A stretch of 64,000 bases of DNA from Distichodus sexfasciatus (Eukaryota; Chordata; Actinopteri; Characiformes; Distichodontidae): assembly GCA_032718565.1 (NCBI GenBank), contig JAVGVS010000005.1:963501-1027500 (forward strand), given 5' to 3'. A program made the position numbers and the translations under genes. How positions within the stretch are numbered: position 1 is the first letter of the stretch; each line of letters opens with the position of its first letter. Positions 11,908-24,204 of this stretch are shown piece by piece. A model generated the notes under the pieces. That model was given only the letters and a program-made list of their open reading frames with translations. It was not told the origin of the DNA and did not search any database.

Positions 11908-12240
11908 AGATGTCAGGAAACTTGAGCTGAATTGTTTGCAAAGCAATGTGAAAATGCATTTTTTTTTCTTTCTAGCATTTGACTTTTCAGAACATGTACA
12001 GAAATGTGTATACTATTAAGATAAAATACATATTGAGGTCATGTACTGTTTTGTAAATTTAACAGCTGTTTTTGTTTCCAAGCACTGCTTTTTTTTGGTC
12101 TGATAGCTGTGGTTTCCCTCCCTCATCAGATTTGTTTCTACTGCCATTGTCAGGAAAAACAGGAAACAATTGTGTAGTTTAAACCTCAAGACAAGATTTT
12201 TTAGATTGTTGAGCTTTAAATTTGTGTAGACAATTTTTAT

Positions 12241-12266
12241 AATAAAATTTTTATATTATGAATAAA
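12241..12266 (+). terminator. hmgb2: hmgb2 polyadenylation signals
   Basis: AATAAA occurs at 12241-12246 and again at 12261-12266, about 335 bp after the stop codon, in an AT-rich 3' UTR. Either could direct cleavage near 12,260-12,290. The convergent galnt7 transcript ends about 220 bp further on. Confidence 0.7.
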
Positions 12267-12503
12267 CTGTTGTATTTGTAATACTTGCTGTAAGCTACAT
12301 ACCTGTATGCTTTTTTTGAACTATAACCTGTCTGACAGGTGTTCAGTTATTGTGTGGAATTTTTACTTTAAAAATGAAATCCGCATTGAGGTTGATAACA
12401 GGTAATGGCTTTGGCTGCAAAGGTATTGTCTCTAGCATTCAACTCACTTAAGTGAATACTGAAAGAATGTAAACAGCACAAGTTACTTGGTAAAAAGATT
12501 TCA

Positions 12504-13325
12504 TTTATTCTCTTGAGAAAACTGCCAATATAATTAAGTTAGATATGTACACCTTCATAATGAGGCTCAGTGTTAATTTAGAAATGATCATATTTACATT
12601 GTACAAAAAAATAGTGTACACTGCAGTAATTCACCTGCATGACATACCTTCACATCTGTTGATCAGGATAACAGATTTGGCATTTGACAATACTTTGTCC
12701 AGTGATTCTGAATTAAGTTCAAATCATGTTTCACACAAAGAAGTAAACATTCCCATTACCGAACACACATCAATGTATTAAAAAAAATAAATATTTTTTT
12801 GCTTTACCCCTTTCCCACATCTTTTTTCCCTGTTGTATACATTTCCCTTTCCCCACATATCACAAAATACAGGTTCCAGGTTTTGACTGTGCCAAAGACA
12901 AGAACCTTTGATGTCCTCTCAAACACTGTCCAGTGTGAAAAATTCAATGCTTTCCACTAAATGGAAAAATGTTCCACGATTTGGAAGCAAGTCCAAAGGC
13001 TAGAAGTAAAAGCTTTAGAATGGAGTGGTCATGAGTTAAAAAAAAGGTGGTATTAGATTTTTCGTCTTCCCATGCTACAGTCAACAAGCCCCTCAAGCAA
13101 AATTTTCAAAGTGAATCCCATAGCAGCATGAAGATAGGGAGGAACACCTGTAAACATGATCTATAATGCAGCAGAAAAATACCATTAAAAAAATCATGAT
13201 ATGAGCAATGCATTATCTGAAATGACAATGCAAAAAACTCATCACCTATTTACACTAGTAAAGCCAGGTGCTGTAAACACAGGAAAGTTCTTGTCCGTTT
13301 TAGTGCACCCTCCTTTGCCTTGTAT
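12504..13325 (-). other. galnt7: galnt7 3' UTR with poly(A) signal
   Basis: AATAAA on the minus strand (TTTATT at 12504-12509) lies about 820 bp after the galnt7 stop codon. No coding frame was recognised here. The UTR converges with hmgb2. The exact end is inferred. Confidence 0.55.
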
Positions 13326-16300
13326 TCAGACTGCCATGATATTGTTCATTTCCCATTTCTGGGTGCTCTTGCTGTTGTCACAGTCAGAGATGAAAACTTT
13401 GTGCAAGACATCAGACCGGTCTAAGCATTTGCCCGTAGGTATGTGTGTAAACCGATGTAGATCCTGAAAATAGGAGAAATAAATGTACAAACTCAGTAAA
13501 CATTTGAAAGTTAGCACAAAATGTCCTGATCATTAAAGAGTGCATTTTAAGTCAAAAATGCTGGCTGGTTGTCTCCTTCACCTACCTTAAAGTACCTCCA
13601 CTCAGCGTGTTCATTCATGTTGCAGTGTGTAATGATGACTGCGGAGGCATCTGAGCCCCGTGTCAGGCACTGATCATACTGCATCAGCTGGTTTGCTTCA
13701 TTTATCCTAAAGAGCTGTAACACACATAGCAACACCATGAAAATGATGAAGGAAGTACTCCAGCATTTTACCTTCTTACGGAAACTGCAACACTGACCTA
13801 TCTTGTAAAAAAAAAATAAAACAGCTGAAAAGGCTTAAAGTTACAACTTGCCTTGAATGTGTAAGAAACACACAATGTGTTACTGAACATCTCAAAAAAT
13901 GCTGTTTTTCTTACACTTTAAATGTGAAATGGTCCCAAGTAATTAGAATGAGCTTCACCCAGGAGACATCTTGGGTTTTGATATAAGCATAAATACTGTC
14001 ACGAATCCTCCTCACCTGATTGCCCCCCATCCTGTGGCATGGTCCGATGTCTACATTTCCACCGTTGGTGTGACCCATGCTGTCAATGCAGTAGTTGGTC
14101 TCAAATCCACGAATCTGATGGCAGAGAAAAAACTGACTATCAAAAACTCAAACCCAAAATATTGGGCCAAACATTCATTATATCAGCACTCTTATATCAC
14201 TTTTTTTAAAAATAGGATTTACCTTAGAGATGGGCGATTAATCAAAAAATGAACCAAAACAGACATTCTGAGCCTCGATGTAAACTCGTTTTTAATCTGT
14301 TAATACTTTCCCCAGTGTGTGTTCATGTTCTGTCCCTTTAAAACATGCTACACGTGCTGTCACGTGACTCCAGTCTGCGACATGGAAGCAACATGGCGGA
14401 GAACTCAAACACCAAGCCGTTTGAGCAACTTGAGCAGACTGTACTGAAGAAAAATACCATGTCTGTCATTTGGACATATCTTGACTTTAGTAAAGGTGGC
14501 ATCAAACAAAACAAGTCAAACGTAAGATAAACAGTTTCAGCAACCAAAGATGTGAATTGTGATTTTTTTTGCTTAGAACGGAGAGCATTGTTCTCTGGCA
14601 GGATTTTTTTTTTATTTTCAAACTTAAATGTTCATTATAATGAAGCCACAAAACCGTGATTCGATGTTGCAAAAAGGGATGGGGAAACCGTGCGCTTGAG
14701 ATTCTCTATGGAAAAGTATCACTTTTATGCTAAAATTCTAAGCGTGCAGTGGAAATTTTGTAAGCGTTTACGCGCTCAACTCTGCTTGCACTCATGCTCG
14801 ACTTTGCCTTCATACTCGCTCAACCCTGCCCTCGCGCTCACCATCTTGCCCTTTGAAAGTGCATCCCCACATGAAAATAAATAAATAAATAAAGTGCATC
14901 ACCACCGTTATGTCCTGCTGCAGTTCTTATTTATTGCATGCACAGAATTTTGGCACAAAATTAATGCCAGAGAAAAGTAGCAGGGCTTGTGTTGATGTAA
15001 CTGACGTAATAGAATGTAGAAAGATCGTCGTAAATTAGAAATAAAATCGCATGGCGGTGTGAATCAAGATCACATTTTTTAAATTTTACTTAATCGTGCA
15101 GTTCTACTTGAGCAACTGAAAGGCGCAAATATTGCATGTGTCACGTATGAACCAGGCATCAGTCAGAAAAACTGTGCTGTTCATCTTGGTCATATGATTA
15201 ATTTGTGTTAAAAATATGTTGTGTGCGTTAATGTTTTCAATGTGTGACATAAATCATAATACCTACTTTGTTACACGTGTTTAAAAAGTGTTATATAGGT
15301 AAAATTATATTTGGTTACTTACAATTGAGCTACAGCTAATTTTCAGCATACTAAATAAATCCTGTTCATTCAGCACCTTTTTAAAAAAAATGGTACAATG
15401 TGCTGTATATTGCAATGTTACCATGTACACGTCAAATTATAACGTAACAAATTGCTTCATTGTGCCAACATTAGAGTAGAAATTGTAAAAAATATGCAAC
15501 ATAAGTGTGCAATAGAATCCAATATAATTTAAGGAGATAAGAATTTCTTTTATGAATATGAGCGATCTACACAACTTGTAAAATCTCCAGGTATAAGTGA
15601 ACCTGTCAATAATATAACAATTCACTTTTTATGTATGTGTGTGTTTATTTCAGAAAAAGCAATGAAAGCTCAATGCGTGGAGCAGGCAAATAAGATATGC
15701 AAAAACAGTGTTTTTTTCTATAGGAAATAAAGAAGGCATCAGTGAAGGCGCAATAAGAGCTGAACCTGCCACAACATAAGCTAAAAACAGCATGTGCCAT
15801 CAGATAGGGATCGATGCAAATGATGACTGCAAGGGTTCTTGAGCAAAAGTCATCATGCAGGTTCCCGCTGAAAATAAAATATTAAGCGGAAACGTTCTCA
15901 GGCCTCATCAGAGCAAGAGATACTGGACACATGCAGTTTTGTTGATCCCAGATTTACAATGGCCTACAACATTTCTTCACACTATGTTCCCACCGTTCAG
16001 GAGAAAGCGAAAACAGAGATGGAGTACAGGGGAAGTATCAGCGAGAGAACAGAGCCCTCTACATGTTCATCAAAGCAAAACAGCCAAGGAGGTTATTAGG
16101 ACGTTTTTTCAAAGGAAGTGATGCAACCCCTCAACTGCACCCGCTCTGTCACTTTAGCAAACAATATATGAAGAACTGAGCAGCTACTTGTCTCCTGTGC
16201 TGGATAGTGAGGAAAATCACTGGAATTGAAGAAAAAGCATCATGTACGTATAGTTTCCCTCTCTATATAAGGTGGCAAAAAAGTATCTTTGCACTCTAAC

Positions 16301-19300
16301 TATTAGCGTCCCGCCTGAGCAGGTTTTCAGTTCAGGAGGAAACACTGTTACATGCCTCAGATCCTCCCTGAAACCTGAAAAAGTAAACATGCTAGTGTTT
16401 CTTAGTAAGAACTAGATTAAATACTAGTGCACAGACTAGAGTCACACGACAGTAACAGTCAAGAATCTGATTCACATCTGCAACACCATGAGCACACAGG
16501 ATCCACAGGATTCAAGGTATTATTTTCTACTTTTGACATAGCATTATTTAAAAATGTTTGTTTACAATACATTTAAGACATTTTGTTAACGTCAATATTT
16601 ATTTTGTTTGAAAGAAGTGCAAGCTATTCATTGTCTACCTTTTTACCTTAGACATTTTCATTTTAAAATAGGAGGCAGACACTGTTTTAGCTCCACACAA
16701 TCTTTTTTTTTTCCTTTTAAATTTCATCTTAAACAGGCAATGTTTCGATCACTTTAGATCTTCATTAGGACTAAATAAAATAAGATTGTGTGAAGCTAAA
16801 ACAGTGCGTGGACCATCTCCCTCCTATTTTTTAATACAATTGTCTGGCACCTACTTGGTGCTACCACTCTGTTCCAAAACATTTTCATTTTAAGCCACGT
16901 GTGCTTTGATTTCAGTTGTTAGAAATATTCAATAAATATCAATAAATAGCTCACTTATTTGTTTCCTTCAGTCATTTTAAAAGCACAAAGATATCCATTA
17001 TTTATTGTCGGGCGGCACGGTGGCGCAGTGGTTAGCGCTGCTGCCTTACAGCGAGAAGGTACTGGGTTCAAACCGTGGGGACAGCCATAGGGCCTTTCTG
17101 TGTGGAGTTTGTATGCTCTCTCCATGTTCGCACAGGTTTTCTCCGGGTGCTCCGGTTTCCTACCCACAGTCCAAAGGTGCACTATAGGTGAATTGGCGAC
17201 TCTAAATTGTCCCCAAAAGGTGTGAATGTGAGTGTGACTGTGTGAGAGTGTGGTGCCGCCTGACCAGGGCTGTTCCCTGCCTTGCACCCGTAAGTTCCCG
17301 GGATAGGCTGTATATGTTATTGTTGTTATTGTATATGATATGTTTATTGTCTGTTCATGTGTATTCCAGTTTGCTTCACTCATGTTTTGTATGGGAGGGT
17401 CAACACGACATGACAATGAAACATAAAAATCAATAATAATACTGAATCCTTCCTTTCACACCTTATATCTTAATGAGCTATTTTAATTATTTGGTCTTAG
17501 TGCTGATTAAAATGATTAAAAATGAATTATATGATTAGCTAGAGGGGCACAGTTCTGCTGTGGTTAGAGTTATCGCCTCACAGCAAGGTCCTGATTCAAT
17601 CCCCATAGCTTTTCACTGGTTTCCCCCCACGGTCCAACACCATAGCATGTGCTGTAGGTTGATTGGTGACTCTAAATTGCTCCCATAGGTAAGAATGTGA
17701 GCTGTTTTTGTGTGTGTATGCTAGCCTCCACCCAGTGTTGGTCCCTTCCTCGCGCTTGTATTTCCCGGATACGTTTCCGGGTTAAACAGTGATTAAGCAT
17801 TTCAGATAATGACTGGACGAATATGACTGGCTGGGAAGGTACACAATCACCGCAGACTACCACTTAAATCAATCGAAACATCACTACGTTGTCTTGCAAC
17901 CTCAATTTGTTTCCTTACCTCCCCCCACTCCACATTTTTTGGAGGCAGCGGGTAGTGGATAGGGATGTCATAGGCGATTTCCTCCATGAACCATTTGAAA
18001 CTTTTACAACGATGCTCCTCCCTGAACTTCTTCAGATCGCTGATGTCCCCGTAAGCCAGAGTGAGGGTTTCAGGCCGGCTGGCATAGAAATAGTCCTTAT
18101 ATTCATCCCACCAGACCTCCACGACACGCACATAGTTCTGTGGAAGAGAGACCAGAGCAGGAGACATTCGGTGCAAGCCTCAGCTGTTGACTGTTCTGAA
18201 CCAAACAGGGATACTAACAAAAGCACTAGTATGAACACTGCGCGAAATGCAGAGAAAGATGACCAGGATGCAGAAGTGTATTTATGTAACTGATGCTGAC
18301 CTTGAGTGTTGGGGAGGAGCCAACGTGTGCAGGAGGCGGGTTTCCTTGCCATCCGTGTAGGCGGTAAATGTGTCCCACACGCGAGCAAGGTACAAACAGC
18401 AGTTTCCCTCCACACTGCCATATCTACACAAGACATTAGCGCACAGACAGTGTTATTTACTCATATGTACCACAGAAGGTCAAGTCCATGTGGATCAAAT
18501 GCACGGAAACATTTTGTGGCAAGTGTTCCCTAAATATAATGTACACAGTAGAAAATCAGGATGAAAAGTCTTGAATGACAATATAAAAGTGGGGCTCTGT
18601 GTATGGTAATGGGAATGTGTTTTTAAAAATAATAACAAATATAAAATACAAATAAATATAAAAACACAGCAGAATTGTATACCTTATAAGAAATCTCGAA
18701 GTTCTCTCCACCCCAGATCTGGAGACCTGGGTCATAAAGGCCCAGCTCAAAGAAGAAGTCTCTTTCTATAGCAAACAGCCCGCCGGCCATTGCAGGGGAC
18801 CTTTTCACCAAAACACAGACATTCAGCTTAAAATCAAACGTATCACTTTCTGCATATGCCCCAGCACAGTCTTCCACAAGCTAATCCTACAACAGCAGTT
18901 GCACCTCCCAGTCCTGAAAGAACCCCAACCAGGCCATGTATATATATTTTTTAAGTTAAAACTTTCAATACAGTTTACCCACTTACAATTCAGGTATGTT
19001 TGGAGCCTAAATGAACAGGTTGAGGTATAGCGTCCCAGACACAGATTAAGCCTGGACTTCAGAAATTATTTCTATAATTACAAAGAAATTCTGTTCAAAC
19101 CAGAGAGGGTCCAGGCTTAGCCTGTATCAAAAAAACTGGCATAATAAATAAGGGTCGACCAATTATCGGCCGGGCCGATTATCGGAGGGCGATATGAAGC
19201 ATTTCGGCGATTATCGGTATCAGTGTTCAATTTTGACCATCACTATTAAGTAATTACAAGGTGCGCTACTGTGGCTCCACTGCCGTCTCTTCTCTGTGTG

Positions 19301-22300
19301 CCATTTGCTCGTGACTCGCTGCTTCATTTAATGTCCCGCCCACAAGTTTCTGATTGGTTATACAGTACTGTGCAAATGTTTTAGGCAGGTGTGAAAAAAT
19401 GCTGTCAACAAAGAATGCTTTCAAAAATGGAAGTGTTAATCCTTTATTTTCATCAGTCAACAAAATGCAGTGAATGAACAAAAGAGAAATCTAAATCAAA
19501 TCAATATTTGGTGTGACCACCCTTTGCCTTCAAAACAGCATCAATTCTTCTAGGTACACTTGCACACAGTTTTTGAAGGAACTCGACTCGTAGGTGTTTC
19601 CAAACATCTTGGAGAACTAACCACAGATCTTCTGTGGATGTAGGCTTCCTCACATCCTTCTGTCTCTTAATGTAATCCCAGACACACTCGATGATGTTGA
19701 GATCAGGGCTCTGTGGGAGCCATACCATCACTTCCAGGACTTCTTGTATACCGACACCAACACCAAATATTGATTTGATTTAGATTTTTCTTTTGTTCGC
19801 TCACTTTGATAAAAATTGATAAAAATAAACAATCATTATTTATATTTCTGAAAGCATTCTTTGTTTACAGCATTTTTTCACACCTGCTTGCTTTTGCACT
19901 TTTGCCTTTTTGTCACTCACACCACACTCCCACCCAAGCGCAGTGTGAAGCTCCAAGAAGGAGAGAAGAGTATCAGCTGAGCTTGCTGTTTGCAAAATTC
20001 AAAATTTTGACTTTTTTTTTATTGCTGTTAACAAGCAATAATTGAAATCGATATCAGCCCTGAAAAACCAATATCTGTCGACCTCTAATAAAAAGTCTAA
20101 ATGATCCCGTCACCAATTCCATGAAAAGGATACCTCCATGAAATAAACATTTGCAGGTTTGGATGTCTGCAATGCCAGACATCATGAGGCTGTTTTTAGA
20201 CACACATTACACATAATTGATCACTGATGGAAATTCTTAATTCAAAATCCACTTCGTCCATCCAGCGTGAACTACGCAAAATGTGTGTCTAGAAGGTTAT
20301 TTGAGTGTGGCGTACTATCAAGATAATGCCCCCAAGAGCCTGCTTTCAACTTACACTCATAAAGAGTTATCCACTATAACGCCTTCAAAGCAGATGTGCA
20401 GGATGTACTACATTAAAGGGTTTGCAGAAGTCTACAAGAAAAGCAAAGCAAAGCACTAATACACACAGAGTGGAATGAATGCATGCAGAGAGAAGAGAGA
20501 TATACAGAGAAGGGAGTTCTGATCATTCTTCTGAAATTATTAATTGCTGAAAAAATTACTGCAATGATTAAGCTTTTGGTGGTGTTAGAAGTATCTAATT
20601 ATTGTATACAATTAAGTATGTATTGTATGACAATATTGTATTATTGTATTGTATTGTATCTATTATTTAGGGCAGAATACCCAGAAATGTTAATGTAGCG
20701 AACAGTGAAAGCAGATTTTTACATTTCTAATTTTCACCAAGAATGAATATTAATGGAAGCTGATTAGCCGAGCAGGTTAACTGGCTTCCATGAATTGTTA
20801 GCCACCTTACATCTTTGGGTATAGTGCTCCATTTAAAGTGAGGTGAGATCAGCCACCTCCAAATATCTGAAAATCACAGCAAAGGTCTGGGCCACCAATC
20901 AGCTTGGAATCATGCGATGATTTACCGATAGGGCTCAGTTTTAGTTAATCTCAGCTGCTTCTCTCTGCTACTGAGTGGTACACGCTTCCACAGCATGCTC
21001 CAGTCCCATGCTCCGCGGGCAAAGCCATCCTCGTCGCCCCCACCCTGGGGCTCTATGGAGTAAGTCTCGCCGCTAATGGAGTCAATGAGGGGCACCGTGC
21101 ACACCGTTCTAAGGCCGGTAATGGAGGATACAGGGGCACACGATCACATCCACAGGGACAGGGGAGGGGGGAGTGGGGAAGGAGAGAGAGAGAGAGAGGA
21201 TGTTTAATTGTCATGCTCTGTGTGTTGTCGAAAAGTCACATTTACCGATAAGGTTCAGTTTTATGCTTTCTCTTGGCTTTCTCTCTGCTGCTGAGAGGGA
21301 CCCTCTTCCACAGCAGGCTCCAGTCCCAGGCACCTCGCGCCAACCCGTCTTCATCGCCCCCTTGCTGTGGTTCGATCGTATAATCGTTGCCGTCTATGTA
21401 ATCTATCAAAGGCACTGTGCAAACCGTTCTGCAATAGTGACCACAACACAACAGCAGGTAGAACGTGAGGGCAAATGGGCACCGCTGCCAGATGGTCAGC
21501 GCCTGTTATGCTTTTACACGGTAGCATCAGAGCAGAGTTATGAATCAAACCTCTGAATTGTACTTTCCAATATATCCTGCACTGATTGTCAAATACCATC
21601 AAGTTAATGGCAAACATAACCAAAGAAACATACAGTAATGTGCATAGAAATGAAAAAATATTATGGCAACGCCAGTAGCTTTAACATGAAACGTACCGGT
21701 CCATGGAAATGGGGGCCACCAGGGGAGCATACCAGTTCACCCCCACTTCACAATGAGCATCCAGATAGATCAACACCTGAGGAAAGAATGCAAGACTGAG
21801 ACACAGGACACAATGACACGCATTTTAATGTTAGAGGAATCCTGTACAGATGCAGACTGCAGACTCCCCCTGCATTACCAAGTAAAATTTAGCAGCTACC
21901 AGCTACCCAATGGAATCACAGATGACAATACATTACTCGAGTAAAAAGCAACTTTCAACAGTGATATGATGACATGGTTGTGTGTTATACTGATTTGGGT
22001 GTATGACTCGACTCAGCAACATGCGTGGACTGTTCACACACATCAGTACCACTGCAAGTTTGAAAGGGGTCAACATTCATGTAAATATTAGATCGAAAAA
22101 TGTGCTGATGTGCTGATATTATCGGCTGTCAATAAACCTGTAAACCTGTAACTATTATAATGGCTGACGTTTGTGTTTTTTATATATTTGACTTTTTGAA
22201 TACTTGCTTTTGTACTTAAGTACCATTTTTACTAAATAAATTGTTCATTTTTGACTATACTATGTAATGTCATACTGGTCTGGAGCCTCACTACACATAA

Positions 22301-24156
22301 ATATAAGGGAAGATTTCTGCTTAAGTTTTGTGTTTCTGAAAAAAGGCTGATACTTCCTTGTTTGAATGTTAAATCATTTAATTACTGAAGTTAGCATTGG
22401 TTTCAAAAACGCTTTACTGGTCGGACTCTAATGAATTCCAAGATTCTCTCTAACTCCATACTAGGGTTGGGTGATAAAGCCCAAAAATGGAGTTATGTCA
22501 CGATAATGCGATGGACATGTTTCCGGAATAATATCTAGTAAATAGCTGGACTGTCAGTAGAACGCCAGTAGAAGTTGTACTCAATATCTACGATATAGTC
22601 ATTTACTACATTGCACGTGGAACAATCTGAACTACATTGAGTATATTCGATATATCACCCACCCCCACTCCATACCACCAAGAAAGATGTTCTTAATAAA
22701 GTGGACATTGTGCTAATACAGAACATTTTAATTGTCATGGACTGTTTTTGCATGTGTGTCTCTCTCTCTTACCTGTCCGACAGTGGCCTTGCGTGCTCCT
22801 ATACTCCTAGCCTGGATGAGTCCTTCTCTCTTTTCATTACGAAACAGCTTCACCAGCCCATTCCACTGCTTTATGTATTCCTCCAGCCTCTCCTTTAGAT
22901 GAACTAGAGTGCAAGTCAGCAAAAGAGAGGAGTGTTATTTGTAAAAGACACAAACCTCCCATGAGGTTCTGAGTGTCTACAGATATACTCTTCCTATACA
23001 GTCAAAATCTCTCACCAGAAAAAAAACTTTGTAAAGAGGAGTCTATTATGTAAAGAAGTAAGAGTCGACTGGTTATCGGTGGGGGTGATTATCAAGGGCA
23101 GATATTAGGCATTTTGCCAACTGTTGGTATAGTTTTTAAAATTTTGACCATCACCGATATTAAGTAATTACAAGGTGCGCCAATGTAGCTCCACTGTCGT
23201 CTCTTCTCTCTGTGCTGTTTGCTCTCGACTCACCGCTTCATTTAACATCCCGCACACAACAGTCTCTGATGTGACACAAGTAGTAGCCAGTCAATGCTGA
23301 AGCCTTGTTGTCACTCATACCACAGTCACACATGAGCACTGCGTGAAGCTCCGAGAAGGAGAAGAGAGAAATTTTTTCTCTTTTTTGCATATCAGTTCTC
23401 GGCCCGGTTAACTTGCAATAATCGATATCCGCCCTGAAAAAAATATTTCGGTCGACCTCTATAGCAAAGATTCTTTAATGTCATAAGTCATGAAAAATTC
23501 AACTATTCCGAATGAATTAAAGCACATACAAATATAAAGTATAACAGTATTTTTTAAAGAGTGCTCTGAATGACCTTATATGACTAACCTTTATTACTGA
23601 AGTCATCAATCATGACTATTTCAGCCAGGTATTTGCGTGGGGTTCTTTTAATGACGCTGTGTACGGTCCGCATGAGGGTGGACCAGCCCTCGTTGTGGAA
23701 CACGATGATCACGCTGGATGTCAGCAGGTTCTCATTGTAGTGCCAGTACTTACACCTAAACACAGGAGAGACAAAGACTTATACACCCGATTCAACAGCT
23801 GAACTCTATAGGAGCAGGATTAGCACACAAATATTAATGTAGGAGCAGGGTGGTGTGTGTGTGTAAAAGCCACCCTATCGGAACAACTGTTGCAACAGGA
23901 TCTGTGCAAGGATATATGCACACACATACACACTAGAAAGCAAACACATGCACAAGTTAACACACACACACAGGGCTTAAGAATTTGCTGCTGTTGTAAC
24001 AGGATCTGTGCACACGCACACAGGCCTACACACACACCCACACCTCCCTACTGTGGTGGCCATCTGTGAAACAGGAAGACAGCAGGCTTGCTCAGTATTT
24101 CCTCTCTGTGAACACAGCAATGGCCAAAATGTTTCCTCCTTCAATCCCTCTCTCCC

Positions 24157-24204
<48 letters not shown>

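Noticed and set aside
11410..11946. 178-codon open frame antisense to hmgb2
   Set aside because: It is the mirror of hmgb2 exons and introns, rich in I/V/L because of the acidic and lysine codons opposite. No protein likeness.
15855..16121. 88-codon frame in galnt7 intron 9
   Set aside because: No family recognised, wrong strand for galnt7, close to repeat-like sequence. Treated as chance.
17010..17085. tRNA gene
   Set aside because: A- and B-box motifs are present but belong to a SINE head followed by the SINE body. The other tRNA-like hits (25.9, 54.4, 62.6 kb) are the same kind.
20926..21428. Doubled exon as an assembly duplication
   Set aside because: The two copies differ at 12 of 61 residues and have unrelated flanking intron sequence, so they are not a misassembled repeat.
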